NCBI GenBank assembly: GCA_946405575.1
Contig: CAMJHP010000010.1
Span: 1 to 64,000, forward strand
DNA: 64,000 nt
Reading direction: 5' to 3'
Source: an uncultured Bacteroidales bacterium
GTDB lineage: Bacteria; Bacteroidota; Bacteroidia; Bacteroidales; F082
Shown in pieces: positions 9,149 to 17,875 of the stretch. Numbering within the stretch: the first letter of the stretch is position 1; each line of letters starts with the position of its first letter. Made by a program: the position numbers and the translations under genes. Below the pieces are notes generated by a model. It did no database searches. It was given only the letters and a program-made list of their open reading frames with translations, and had not been told where the DNA came from.

Positions 9149-9178
9149 TTGTAGTTCATAAAAAAGATGTATCTTTGC
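9149..9178 (+). promoter_or_regulatory. Promoter of the tRNA-Cys gene
   Basis: TTG at 9149-9151 and TATCTTTGC at 9170-9178 (spacer 18) form a Bacteroidetes-type promoter about 58 bases upstream of the mature tRNA. Confidence 0.6.
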
Positions 9179-9191
9179 AGCCGCAAATCAT

Positions 9192-9229
9192 AAGATTGGC
9201 TTTCGCCAAATCGGAGATTTCAACGAAGT
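9192..9229 (+). repeat. 38-base dispersed repeat, copy A
   Basis: The segment begins AAGATTGGCTTTCGCC and continues AATCGGAGATTTC. It matches the reverse complement of 16697-16734 at 35 of 38 positions. Here it sits in the leader between the tRNA promoter and the tRNA. Confidence 0.75.
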
Positions 9230-9235
9230 TAAGAG

Positions 9236-9306
9236 GGTACCTTGCCCGAGCGGTTAGGGATCGGTCTGCAAAACCGGGGACGGCGGTTCGAGTCCGCCAG
9301 GTACCT
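9236..9306 (+). tRNA. tRNA-Cys (anticodon GCA)
   Basis: This is a 71-base cloverleaf. The acceptor stem GGTACCT pairs with AGGTACC, with discriminator T. The D-arm has GAGCGGTTAGG. The anticodon arm CGGTCTGCAAAACCG carries GCA. The T-arm is GGCGGTTCGAGTCCGCC. The 3' CCA is not encoded. It is followed at once by a terminator hairpin. Confidence 0.96.
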
Positions 9307-9309
9307 CAA

Positions 9310-9337
9310 AGCCTGCTGAGTTTCGGTAGGCTTTTTT
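9310..9337 (+). terminator. Rho-independent terminator after tRNA-Cys
   Basis: AGCCT and AGGCT pair around a 13-base loop, and the stem is followed by a T-run. Confidence 0.75.
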
Positions 9338-9344
9338 CTTTTTA

Positions 9345-9378
9345 TTTGTCTTAAATCATTTGGAATCCGTATTTTTGC
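9345..9378 (+). promoter_or_regulatory. Promoter of gltX
   Basis: TTTG (9345-9348), a 21-base spacer and TATTTTTGC (9370-9378) fit the Bacteroidetes consensus. This leaves a leader of about 95 bases before the gltX ATG. Confidence 0.65.
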
Positions 9379-9478
9379 AGCCGAAAAAGAGACATAGGAC
9401 TTCAAGATGTGAAAGTTTATCTTGCGTCTAGTGTCGAAGCAAACATCATAAAATTGTAAACAGTTGATTATTTGAAAT

Positions 9479-10996
9479 ATGAAAGAAGTTAGAGTTAGAT
9501 TTGCCCCTAGTCCAACAGGTCCCTTACACATCGGGGGTGTTCGTACCGCATTATATAACTATCTGTTTGCCAAAAAGAACGGCGGAAAGATGATCCTTCG
9601 TATCGAAGACACCGACCAGACCCGTTTCGTGCCTGGTGCCGAACAATACATCGTTGAGTCACTCGACTGGTGTGGCATCAAGTTCGACGAAAGCGACTAT
9701 GTTGGTGGTGCGTATGGTCCATACAAGCAGAGCAACCGCAAACATCTCTATAAACAATACTGCGACGAGTTACTGGCCAAAGGCTGCGCCTACATCGCTT
9801 TCGACACCGCCGAGGAACTCGACAAATACCGCAAGGAGGCTGAGGCTAACAAGCAAACCTTCATCTACAATTGCCAGAGCCGTAAGCATTTGCGAAATAG
9901 CTTGACAATGAGTAAGGAAGAAGTTGACAAGCTCATTGCTGATGGCACATCCTATACAGTACGTTTTATGATTCCTGAAGACCGCGAAATCGTTATGCAC
10001 GACTTGATTCGTGGTGAGGTGAAAGTGCAAACCAACACCTTGGACGACAAGGTCTTGTTCAAGTCGGATGGTATGCCCACTTACCATCTGGCCAACATCG
10101 TCGACGATCACCTGATGCAAATCAGCCACGTTATCCGTGGAGAGGAATGGTTGCCTTCAATGCCACTTCACGTTATGTTGTATGAGGCCTTTGGTTGGGA
10201 GGCACCTCAGTTTGCCCATTTGCCTCTGCTGCTTAAACCGGATGGTAATGGCAAGCTGAGCAAACGTGATGGCGATCGCCTCGGGTTCCCTGTGTTTCCA
10301 ATGTATTGGGTCGACCCGAAGACGGGTGACACGGCTATGGGTTACAAGCAGTCTGGTTACTATCCTGAAGCTTTCATCAATATGCTGGCTTTGCTGGGTT
10401 GGAATCCAGGCACTGAACAAGAAATCTTCACTATGGACGAACTCATCAAGGCTTTTTCACTTGAGCGTTGCAGCAAGAGTGGCGCCAAGTTTAACGTGGA
10501 GAAAACCAAGTGGTTCAATCACGAGTGGCTGATGCGTAAGTCGAATGAGGAGGTCGGCAAAGATTATCAAGCTTGGCTGAAAGCAGAAAAGGGCATCGAA
10601 ACATCATTGGATTTTGCTGTGAAAGTAGCTGGTTTGGTGAAAGATAGAGTAAACTTTGTGAAGGAAATTTGGGATCAGAGTTTCTTTTTCTTTGAGGCTC
10701 CAACGGAATACGACCCTGTGACGGTGAAGAAACGCTGGAAAGAAAACTCTGCTGAAACTATGCTTAAGGTAAAGGAAGTCATCAATGGCATAGAAAACTT
10801 CAATTTGGCCAACATCGATGAGACACTCAATAATTGGATAGCTTCCAACGAACTGAATATGGGCTTGGTGATGAACGGCCTCCGGTTGATGGTGGTAGGT
10901 GCAGGTAAAGGCCCCCACATTGGTGAAATCCTCGAACTATTGGGTAAGGAAGAGACTCTCAAGCGTATCGACGCAGGTGTAAAAGCCTTAGGGTAA
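9479..10996 (+). CDS. gltX: Glutamyl-tRNA synthetase
   Basis: The 505-residue length is normal for bacterial GluRS. The enzyme charges tRNA-Glu with glutamate in the cytoplasm. The class I HIGH-type motif is in [13 protein letters not shown] (residues 8-20), followed by RIEDTDQTR. The KMSKS-type loop is KLSKRDGDR at about residue 260. The C-terminal anticodon-binding helical domain is present, ending in [15 protein letters not shown]. The gene has its own promoter and overlaps the end of the convergent peptidase gene by nine bases. Confidence 0.97.
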   Translation: MKEVRVRFAPSPTGPLHIGGVRTALYNYLFAKKNGGKMILRIEDTDQTRFVPGAEQYIVESLDWCGIKFDESDYVGGAYGPYKQSNRKHLYKQYCDELLAKGCAYIAFDTAEELDKYRKEAEANKQTFIYNCQSRKHLRNSLTMSKEEVDKLIADGTSYTVRFMIPEDREIVMHDLIRGEVKVQTNTLDDKVLFKSDGMPTYHLANIVDDHLMQISHVIRGEEWLPSMPLHVMLYEAFGWEAPQFAHLPLLLKPDGNGKLSKRDGDRLGFPVFPMYWVDPKTGDTAMGYKQSGYYPEAFINMLALLGWNPGTEQEIFTMDELIKAFSLERCSKSGAKFNVEKTKWFNHEWLMRKSNEEVGKDYQAWLKAEKGIETSLDFAVKVAGLVKDRVNFVKEIWDQSFFFFEAPTEYDPVTVKKRWKENSAETMLKVKEVINGIENFNLANIDETLNNWIASNELNMGLVMNGLRLMVVGAGKGPHIGEILELLGKEETLKRIDAGVKALG

Positions 10997-12214
10997 GACG
11001 ATGAATCGTTTTGTTGTAATGCCTTTTCGGGTTACTATGTTCATTATGTACAAGCCTGGTGTATAGGTACTTGTGTTCAAAACAACCTTGGTTTCGTTGT
11101 TCAAATGCAAAGTCTCGACAGTTTGTCCCAGCATATCACACACTAGTACTTGCTGTAGTCCATCTTTTACCAAGATGTTGACGGATTCTCTCGTTGGGTT
11201 GGGATATACGGCCACGTGGGTTGTTTCAAATTCCTCAACACCATCATTGTTGATGCCTGCCAAAGTGGCCACTAGGCCCAAATTGAGTTCGGTAAATCGT
11301 TTGGATTGTTCCAAATTGTTGACGCTCAAGCCTAAAATATCATCTCGGGTATGGATGAATGGTGAGCTGGTATACACATCTTCGAAGGGGTGTACTGCAG
11401 GATATCCGCTGCGGTTGAACGATGAGTAGTCACTGTCGCCCCAAGCAAGCCAATTCTGATGGATGGGCATCTCAGGAAAATAGATATGGCTGAAGTTGTA
11501 TACAAAATTAGCAATGAGTGAGTCTTGCGTCGTGTACATCAAATGGACATGGATGTCAGAGCCTTCTTCCAAATAGCCTGTCATGTCGAGGTTGAAATAG
11601 CCAACAATGTCCATATTTTGTGCCGCGCAGTCTTCAGCATAGGCAGTACTGCCCACCAGACCGATTTCCTCAGCACACCAGTTGGCATAAATGATCGTGC
11701 GGTCAAATGTATGGTGGCTTAATAATCGTGCAGTTTCAAGAATGCCAGCCACCCCTGAGGCATTGTCATCGGCACCTGGCGAACGGATGGTGTCGGGATT
11801 GGTCCCGTCAGAGTTCCACGAGTCATAATGTGCACCACAAATAACAAACTCTTGCGGTGTCTTGGTACCCCATTGCACGGCAATTACATTGTCGGCAGTT
11901 TCTTCTGGATAATCTGGTTTGTTGATTTTGAAGTCATGCAATTGTATCGAGTCGATGCCAAATTGTTCATAACGATTTGTTAACCAATCTTGTACTTCCC
12001 AAATATAACGGCTATCGAAGCGGCGGGTATGGTAGGAACAGAGATGCTCGATGTTCGCTTTGATGCTATCGATGGAGACAGAATCCATAAGGCTACGGAT
12101 TTCGGGATTTTCTGTCTCAATTACTGGATAAGTATGTTCAAAGAGATGAGGAGCTTGGGCAGAGGTGATAATACCTGATACCAGAAGTAATGTGATAAGT
12201 ATTATTTTTTTCAT
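10988..12214 (-). CDS. Secreted M28-family zinc peptidase with T9SS sorting domain
   Basis: This 408-residue protein starts with a Sec signal peptide (about residues 1-20, cleavage after AQA). Residues about 110-320 are an M28 aminopeptidase domain. Predicted zinc ligands and catalytic residues are H129 (GAHYDS), D149 (PGADDNASG), E182/E183 ([10 protein letters not shown]), D210 (NLDMTG) and a late His (FIHTRDD). The last ~75 residues are a type A T9SS C-terminal sorting domain, with [17 protein letters not shown] and [12 protein letters not shown]. The protein should therefore cross the outer membrane by the type IX system and be released or anchored on the surface. It is convergent with gltX, with tails overlapping by nine bases. 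Confidence 0.92.
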   Translation of the reverse strand: MKKIILITLLLVSGIITSAQAPHLFEHTYPVIETENPEIRSLMDSVSIDSIKANIEHLCSYHTRRFDSRYIWEVQDWLTNRYEQFGIDSIQLHDFKINKPDYPEETADNVIAVQWGTKTPQEFVICGAHYDSWNSDGTNPDTIRSPGADDNASGVAGILETARLLSHHTFDRTIIYANWCAEEIGLVGSTAYAEDCAAQNMDIVGYFNLDMTGYLEEGSDIHVHLMYTTQDSLIANFVYNFSHIYFPEMPIHQNWLAWGDSDYSSFNRSGYPAVHPFEDVYTSSPFIHTRDDILGLSVNNLEQSKRFTELNLGLVATLAGINNDGVEEFETTHVAVYPNPTRESVNILVKDGLQQVLVCDMLGQTVETLHLNNETKVVLNTSTYTPGLYIMNIVTRKGITTKRFIVLP

Positions 12215-12308
12215 CTTGTTATGGTTTTGTTTGTCTGAGGCTTATGACCCATAGCCTATGGCATCCCTGAAATGCTTGAAGTTTTCAACCTCGCTGCTGG
12301 CAGCCATA

Positions 12309-13010
12309 TTATAATCCTTTCACATGCGGCTTTCCCGCAATAAAGTCTTTCAGATAAAATGGCTCAAAATAAGCTACATCAACATAATCTTTCTCTTTCA
12401 AGGCCCTGTCTGCCAACGGAAGCATATAAGCCGCAGAAGGCTTAAAGCCATCAATTATGCTGATATTAGGTTGGTTTTCAAATATTTTCTTTAATTTCGG
12501 AGCACCATCGCCAAATAGCCATAAATGATGGTCTTTTCGTAAATCTTCAAATGAGTTTTCATTAATGACTAATGCAGCAGTATCGTTGATTTTGTCTAAG
12601 TTGGCATCAAAAATGGCAGCATACACTTCCATACGGCGAGCATCAATCATAGGGATAAGCAAGTCATTCTCACCAATTTGACTACCTAATTTGACTTTTA
12701 TGCCATAGGCCATGGCTTCTAAAGTGTCAATGGCCATCAGCGGTAGATCGGCTGCATAGCAAATACCTTTGGCTGTGCTCACTCCGATGCGCAAGCCCGT
12801 ATAAGAACCAGGACCCTTGCTCACGGCAACAGCATCTAATTGTGAATAATCAATTTTAGCCACTTCCATCACCTCACGGATAAAAATTGTAATTTTCTCT
12901 GAGTGAGCATTTTGACCTTCTGTTTCGCGTAAGGCAATTGTACAACAGCTTTCGTTGAGTGCCACCGAGCAAACAGGTGTGGCCGTTTCCAAACAAAGTA
13001 TCATTTTCAT
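12309..13010 (-). CDS. tsaB: tRNA threonylcarbamoyladenosine biosynthesis protein TsaB
   Basis: This 233-residue ASKHA-fold protein opens with ILCLETATPVCSVAL, followed by NAHSEKI and the diagnostic KGPGSYTGLRIGVSTAKG at about residues 65-82. TsaB scaffolds TsaD and TsaE in making the t6A base at position 37 of ANN-decoding tRNAs. Starts at 13010 and 13004 (MKM) are both possible; the first is kept. A -7 box lies just upstream. It runs in the same direction as the M28 peptidase, 94 bases apart, so they may form one transcript. Confidence 0.94.
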   Translation of the reverse strand: MKMILCLETATPVCSVALNESCCTIALRETEGQNAHSEKITIFIREVMEVAKIDYSQLDAVAVSKGPGSYTGLRIGVSTAKGICYAADLPLMAIDTLEAMAYGIKVKLGSQIGENDLLIPMIDARRMEVYAAIFDANLDKINDTAALVINENSFEDLRKDHHLWLFGDGAPKLKKIFENQPNISIIDGFKPSAAYMLPLADRALKEKDYVDVAYFEPFYLKDFIAGKPHVKGL

Positions 13011-13023
13011 TGGTTTTTATGGG

Positions 13024-13032
13024 GCAAAAATA
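13024..13032 (-). promoter_or_regulatory. Possible -7 box of tsaB
   Basis: TATTTTTGC on the minus strand lies 14 bases from the tsaB start codon. The 5' leader would be very short and no -33 element is evident, so this is tentative. Confidence 0.4.
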
Positions 13033-13073
13033 AACAAAAATATAGTTATAAAGAGTCCAATATTAAGTTAGGT

Positions 13074-13220
13074 GAGCAAATTTAGTTAAGTAATCGTTCA
13101 GAATTAAACTACAATATCATTCGACTTTGGTACACGGGACTGCGAGACAAACCAATGTCCCGTAGTCTCACGTCTCGCAGTCCTGTATTTTTATATCCAA
13201 TATGTAAACTAAATTTGCTC
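13074..13220. repeat. 147-base inverted-repeat element with internal hairpin
   Basis: In the 470-base gene-free gap, GAGCAAATTTAGTT (13074-13087) is repeated perfectly inverted at 13207-13220, and imperfect similarity extends outward by about ten bases. Nested inside is a second hairpin, GGACTGCGAGAC (13137-13148) against GTCTCGCAGTCC (13172-13183). No reading frame of note lies inside. The outer end shares GTAGATGAGCAAATTT with 5302-5317. The structure is that of a MITE- or REP-like non-coding element. Confidence 0.65.
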
Positions 13221-13261
13221 ATCTACTTATTAATAATTGATTTGAGATTGAATCACTTTTT

Positions 13262-13287
13262 GGCTTTCAGCATCGTTGCAACTAAGC
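13262..13287 (+). repeat. 26-base dispersed repeat, copy A
   Basis: GGCTTTCAGCATCGTTGC is followed by AACTAAGC. A copy with about five mismatches is at 47661-47686, just before the flippase gene. It lies in the remainder of the gene-free gap upstream of the methylase. Confidence 0.5.
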
Positions 13288-13385
13288 AGATGGCTGACGA
13301 CTGATTGTTTACAGCTAAAGAAGCTTAATGTAGTTTGATTTTGAACAATATTTTGAACAATTACTAATAATTAAAAATAATAATG

Positions 13386-13415
13386 TTGTAAAATTGCAGA
13401 AAACCGTATATTTGC
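13386..13415 (+). promoter_or_regulatory. Promoter of the DNA methylase gene
   Basis: TTG (13386-13388), an 18-base spacer and TATATTTGC (13407-13415) lie 66 bases upstream of the chosen methylase start. Confidence 0.55.
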
Positions 13416-13480
13416 AGAATTAATATGCCTTTTTAGGCGTTTTTGTATATGATTGAAATAGAGTTCGTTAAAATGGTTTA

Positions 13481-15214
13481 ATGGGACTTAGGAGGCGAAG
13501 CTGTGTAATGAGGGAATCAAGTATTTTCATATCAAAAGCAACTCAACGCAATTGGGACAAGCTGAAAAACGGCCGTACAGACCGATTGACGCATCGAGCC
13601 AATAAGAGCCGCTCACAAAAAATCATCACGCCTGAAGGTTATGTGATGGCATCCAGCCTGCCTCGTTTTGTTGAGGAACTGAAAGAGGTATGTTACCCCA
13701 TCAACAGCTTGATTTTTAGCCTTTGTGCTGCATATTTGGAGCATAACAAGGTAAATGAAGCTAACAAACTCCGTTTCTTTGAGGAATACACGCATTATCA
13801 GCGAGTTGATCTTGAAATACCGCGTCAAATCCTGAAAAACCGACAAGACGATTGGATTGGTTTCATCTATCAGTCGCTGACTGCGGAAGGCCACCGCATC
13901 TTGAAAGGGCTTTATTATACCAAGCCAGTGATTGTCAATGAGATGCTTTCCGATATTCGAATTTTAAACGGTGAGAAGTTGCTTGATCCTTGTTGTGGTA
14001 GTGGCATTTTCCTGTTGAAAGTCCAGCACGCTCAGATGGAACAGTTGTATGGCATTGATAATGATCCGCTGGCTGTGATGATTGCCAAGGCAAACTTGAT
14101 GGTAAAATACAATGAATCACCAGTTTATCCGCAGGTTTATCAGTTGGATTTCTTGCTTCATTCAGTTTCGGCTTTGGGCGATTTGCGATTCGACTATATA
14201 GTTACCAATCCACCTTGGGGCACTGAGAAAGGTAACCTTCACACTTCGAAAATCGTTCAATCGAAAGAAAAAGCTTCATTGTTTTTTACCGAATCGTTCA
14301 AGTTTTTGAATAAGAACGGAATACAACATTTTCTTTTGCCTTCATCTGTGCTAAAAATCAAAGTACACGCCGACCTGCGTCGTTTTGTGACCCACGAGAC
14401 TTGTATTGAGTGTCTGAAATGTTATCGTGAACGTTTCAAAGGCGTGTTTACGGATTTCATTAGTTTGAAAGTCAGCAAGAAGCCAGTTTTTGATTGTCAG
14501 AATTATCTGGTGTACGGCGTAAATAATGAAGTGTCAAGGAAGAAATTTACAGCGGGTGATGATGACTTCTGTGCCATTCCTATGCTCAACGACCGTGACG
14601 AGGCCATCATTAGCAAAGTGGAACGTCTGCGACACGATGATCTTTCACATAGTCAGTGGGCTTTGGGTATTATCACTGGTAACAATGCAAAATTACTGAG
14701 GGACAGACCAATGAAAGGCTTGGAACCTATTTATATGGGCAAAGATATTGGTAAGTTCAGTTTGAAAAAAGCGAGTCGTTACATCAAATACAACCGAGCT
14801 GATTTTCAGCAGTGTGCGAAAGATGAGTTTTATAGAGCAAAGGAAAAGTTGGTGTATAAATTCGTTTCAAGTCGTCTTTGCTTCACTTATGACGACAAGC
14901 AGAGGCTGTTCCTCAATAGTGCGAATATTCTTATTCCTGAAGTGGAGGGTATGAGTGTGAAGACAGTACTGGCGTTTCTGAATTCTAGTTTGTTCAATTT
15001 CTTGTATGTCAAGCGGTTTAATGACCTCAAAATTCTGAAGGGTAACCTTTCTACTTTGCCGTTTCCAAAGATTACGCCCGAACAAGACCAACAGCTTTCC
15101 GTCTTTGTCGATTCCGCCTTGAACGGCGACACCAATGCAACCGAAAAAATCGATGCTTTGATTTTCTCACTTTATGGATTTGAGTCGGAAGAGATCGGAT
15201 TAATAACACAGTAA
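13481..15214 (+). CDS. N6-adenine DNA methyltransferase (Eco57I/TaqI-like), no nuclease partner seen
   Basis: This 577-residue protein has a helical N-terminal region (about residues 60-140). An N6-adenine methylase core follows, with the SAM motif LLDPCCGSGIFLL (about 168-178) and the catalytic NPPW (243-246). The C-terminal half resembles a TaqI-like DNA-recognition region, with LFLNSANILIPEVEG, LAFLNSSLFNFLYVKRF and LKILKGNLSTLPFPKI. It should methylate adenine in a specific duplex site. No PD-(D/E)XK or other nuclease motif is visible in the protein, and no restriction gene is adjacent, so it may be a solitary methylase or the remnant of a restriction-modification system. The start could also be the ATG at 13508. 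Confidence 0.85.
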   Translation: MGLRRRSCVMRESSIFISKATQRNWDKLKNGRTDRLTHRANKSRSQKIITPEGYVMASSLPRFVEELKEVCYPINSLIFSLCAAYLEHNKVNEANKLRFFEEYTHYQRVDLEIPRQILKNRQDDWIGFIYQSLTAEGHRILKGLYYTKPVIVNEMLSDIRILNGEKLLDPCCGSGIFLLKVQHAQMEQLYGIDNDPLAVMIAKANLMVKYNESPVYPQVYQLDFLLHSVSALGDLRFDYIVTNPPWGTEKGNLHTSKIVQSKEKASLFFTESFKFLNKNGIQHFLLPSSVLKIKVHADLRRFVTHETCIECLKCYRERFKGVFTDFISLKVSKKPVFDCQNYLVYGVNNEVSRKKFTAGDDDFCAIPMLNDRDEAIISKVERLRHDDLSHSQWALGIITGNNAKLLRDRPMKGLEPIYMGKDIGKFSLKKASRYIKYNRADFQQCAKDEFYRAKEKLVYKFVSSRLCFTYDDKQRLFLNSANILIPEVEGMSVKTVLAFLNSSLFNFLYVKRFNDLKILKGNLSTLPFPKITPEQDQQLSVFVDSALNGDTNATEKIDALIFSLYGFESEEIGLITQ

Positions 15215-15221
15215 ACCAAGT

Positions 15222-15555
15222 CCTTGTGCTTGTCGAAGGGCCATTCAAAGTAGCAAAAGTCTGTATATTTCTCGTTGCTCAGATGGCCAGTATTATTAGG
15301 AAGCACACACGACAGGTGAAAGACTTGCTGAACTTCAATGTGTGAAGGTGCTTTATTACAAAAGAACAATTTCTTGTCGGACTTGTCTGTTATGAACAGT
15401 TTCAAAGAATTGTCGAAGTTTTTCAAAGAGAGCATCAAATAAGGATGGAATCGTCAGAAGAAAGAAGCTTTAATAATCATCCTGAATTATTGCCTGAGTT
15501 GTCGAAACATAAATAGTTCACTTTACAAGTCGACTCTTCGACGGGCTCAGGTCCT
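15222..15555. repeat. Cluster of degenerate TTCGACAAGCTCAGG-type repeats in a gene-free gap
   Basis: The 360-base gap after the methylase holds several variants of the palindrome-like unit CCTGAGCTTGTCGAAGG. They are GTGCTTGTCGAAGGG at about 15230, AATTGTCGAAG at about 15408, CCTGAGTTGTCGAAAC at about 15493, and the inverted form TTCGACGGGCTCAGG at about 15537. I see no convincing gene in the stretch; a short minus-strand frame crosses it but includes the repeats. Confidence 0.5.
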
Positions 15556-15574
15556 TAGATTTATAAAATTAAAT

Positions 15575-16585
15575 ATGAATATTTTAGTCACCGGTGGTGC
15601 CGGTTTCATAGGTTCACATACTTTAGTGGAACTCTATGCTGCTGGACACAACACCGTGGTCATCGATAACCTTTGCAACTCGAACCGTAAGTCCTTAGAG
15701 CGTGTGGAGGAGTTGACAGGTAAGGAGATCCCATTTTACGAAGTAGACATTCGCGATCGCGAAGGTCTCAACCGAGTGATGGAAGCCCACCGCTTAGATG
15801 CCTGCATTCATTTCGCTGGGCTGAAAGCAGTGGGAGAGAGTGTTGAAAAACCTTGGGAATACTATGAAAACAACGTTGGCGGCACACTGACATTGCTTGA
15901 CGTAATGCGTCAACACGCCTGCAAGAACATTATCTTTTCGTCGTCAGCTACTGTCTATGGTGACCCTACCATCATTCCCATTACGGAAGACTGTCCCAAA
16001 GGGCATTGCACCAACCCTTATGGCAAAACCAAGAGTATGTTGGAAGAGATAATGATGGATATGCAAAGGGCCGACCAAGGATGGAATGTCGTTTTGTTGC
16101 GTTATTTCAATCCCATTGGTGCTCACCCAAGCGGTAGGATAGGGGAGAACCCTAATGGTATCCCAAACAATCTGATGCCCTATGTCACTCAAGTGGCTGT
16201 GGGCAAACGCCCTGAACTTGGTGTATTTGGCAACGATTACGACACTCCTGACGGCACAGGTGTTCGTGATTACATCCATGTCGTTGACCTTGCCCGTGGA
16301 CATGTTGCTGCTCTGCAAGCTGTCGAAAGGAACTGTGGCTGTGCGATTTACAACCTTGGTACAGGTCAAGGCTATTCAGTATTGCAGGTGGTGGAGACTT
16401 TTGAAAAGGTTAATGGTGTCAAGATCCCATACAGCATTAAGCCTCGTCGTGCAGGCGACATCGCAATGTGCTATTCGGATCCCACTAAGGCGGAGAGGGA
16501 ATTGGGCTGGAAAGCGCAATACGGCCTCGAAGAGATGTGCCGCGACTCATGGAATTGGCAAAGAAACAACCCTAACGGATATTAG
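15575..16585 (+). CDS. galE: UDP-glucose 4-epimerase
   Basis: This 336-residue extended SDR has the family length. It interconverts UDP-glucose and UDP-galactose, or the N-acetyl forms, in the cytoplasm using bound NAD. The Rossmann motif [10 protein letters not shown] occupies residues 6-15. The catalytic Ser is in FSSSATVYG and the YxxxK pair is YGKTK at about residue 148. The C-terminal substrate-binding region has [21 protein letters not shown]. It opens the nucleotide-sugar part of the polysaccharide locus. I cannot tell GalE from a UDP-GlcNAc epimerase by eye. Confidence 0.93.
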   Translation: MNILVTGGAGFIGSHTLVELYAAGHNTVVIDNLCNSNRKSLERVEELTGKEIPFYEVDIRDREGLNRVMEAHRLDACIHFAGLKAVGESVEKPWEYYENNVGGTLTLLDVMRQHACKNIIFSSSATVYGDPTIIPITEDCPKGHCTNPYGKTKSMLEEIMMDMQRADQGWNVVLLRYFNPIGAHPSGRIGENPNGIPNNLMPYVTQVAVGKRPELGVFGNDYDTPDGTGVRDYIHVVDLARGHVAALQAVERNCGCAIYNLGTGQGYSVLQVVETFEKVNGVKIPYSIKPRRAGDIAMCYSDPTKAERELGWKAQYGLEEMCRDSWNWQRNNPNGY

Positions 16586-16619
16586 TAATAATAGCGAGCC
16601 TTCCATATCTTTTCTGAAA

Positions 16620-16655
16620 GGGCATATGCGATGGAAAGGAATCTATGGAGGGCGG
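16620..16655 (+). repeat. 36-base intergenic repeat, copy A
   Basis: GGGCATATGCGATGG followed by AAAGGAATCTATGG matches 23956-23991 at 29 of 36 positions. Both copies are in gaps between nucleotide-sugar genes and read in the same direction. Confidence 0.55.
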
Positions 16656-16696
16656 ACAAAGAAATCATATAGAACAGCTTTTGAAGCCATAGATTG

Positions 16697-16734
16697 ACTA
16701 CGTCGAAATCTCCGATTCGGCGAAAGCCAATCTT
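16697..16734 (-). repeat. 38-base dispersed repeat, copy B
   Basis: The reverse complement begins AAGATTGGCTTTCGCC and matches 9192-9229 at 35 of 38 positions. It lies between galE and rfbA. Confidence 0.75.
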
Positions 16735-16829
16735 CGATTTCCATGCCAACGCACTGCCAACCGCAGGAATGACATACCTTCAATAGCCTGTTTTGACATA
16801 TAAAGAATACAAAATACTTTAAATTAAAT

Positions 16830-17753
16830 ATGAAAGGCATAGTATTAGCTGGAGGATCTGGCACAAGATTGTATCCCATCACCAAGGGTGTAAGCAAACA
16901 ATTATTACCTATCTACGACAAGCCGATGGTGTATTATCCCATTTCGGCACTGATGTTGGCGGGCATTAGAGATATCTTGATTATCTCAACCCCTTATGAC
17001 TTGCCGGGATTTGAGCGCCTATTGGGCGATGGCTCGGACTACGGTGTCCACTTCGAATATGCAGAACAGCCCTCACCCGATGGTTTGGCCCAGGCTTTCA
17101 TCATCGGCGAGAAGTTTATCGGTGATGATTGCGCTTGCCTCGTCTTGGGCGACAACATCTTCTATGGTAGTGGTTTTACCACGTTGTTGAAGAATGCCGT
17201 CAAAGACGCTGAAGAGAACAATAAAGCCACCGTGTTCGGTTACTGGGTGTCAGACCCTGAACGCTACGGCGTGGCCGAATTCGACAAGCAAGGCAACTGT
17301 CTGAGTATTGAGGAGAAACCCAAACAACCCAAGAGCAACTATGCCGTGGTAGGGCTGTATTTCTACCCTAACAAGGTCGTTAATGTGGCCAAGAATATCA
17401 AGCCAAGTGCGCGTGGTGAATTGGAAATCACTACAGTGAACCAACGTTTTCTGGAAGACGGCGAGCTTAAAGTTCAAGTGTTTGGTCGCGGTTTTGCTTG
17501 GCTTGACACGGGAACCCACGATTCTTTGTCAGAGGCATCGACGTTTGTTGAAGTCATTGAGAAGCGACAAGGTTTGAAGATTGCCTGCTTGGAAGGCATA
17601 GCTTATCGCAATGGTTGGATTACTGAAGAAAAGATGCGCGAACTGGCCAAACCGATGCTGAAGAACCAATATGGACAATACCTCTTAAAGGTCATTGATG
17701 AATACAAGTCGGAAATCACTTCTGATACCTTGACGCACCCGAATTGGAAGTAA
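16830..17753 (+). CDS. rfbA: Glucose-1-phosphate thymidylyltransferase
   Basis: This 307-residue nucleotidyltransferase is RmlA-like. It joins glucose-1-phosphate and dTTP to dTDP-glucose. The signature [20 protein letters not shown] is at residues 8-27, with DKPMVYYP next. Also present are [29 protein letters not shown] and [12 protein letters not shown]. It is followed by rfbB, giving the first two steps toward dTDP-4-keto-6-deoxyglucose. The 244-base gap before it carries two intergenic repeats. Confidence 0.96.
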   Translation: MKGIVLAGGSGTRLYPITKGVSKQLLPIYDKPMVYYPISALMLAGIRDILIISTPYDLPGFERLLGDGSDYGVHFEYAEQPSPDGLAQAFIIGEKFIGDDCACLVLGDNIFYGSGFTTLLKNAVKDAEENNKATVFGYWVSDPERYGVAEFDKQGNCLSIEEKPKQPKSNYAVVGLYFYPNKVVNVAKNIKPSARGELEITTVNQRFLEDGELKVQVFGRGFAWLDTGTHDSLSEASTFVEVIEKRQGLKIACLEGIAYRNGWITEEKMRELAKPMLKNQYGQYLLKVIDEYKSEITSDTLTHPNWK

Positions 17754-17875
17754 AAGACTAGAGAAAGTTGTGCAATGCAAAACAGTTTCTTTTCAAATCC
17801 AAAGTGTATCGAAATAAGCCCTAAACAATAACAATTATATTTGTATAATCCTATAAATCTGTGTTTTAAATAAAT

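Noticed and set aside
9229-9531. A 100-codon minus-strand reading frame across the tRNA-Cys and gltX start.
   Set aside because: It runs antisense through a tRNA, a terminator, a promoter and a conserved coding start; no protein family is suggested.
15172-15438. An 88-codon minus-strand reading frame after the methylase, with reasonable codon choice, considered as a partner nuclease fragment.
   Set aside because: It overlaps the methylase 3' end, matches no family I recognise, lacks nuclease motifs, and contains two of the TTCGAC repeat units.
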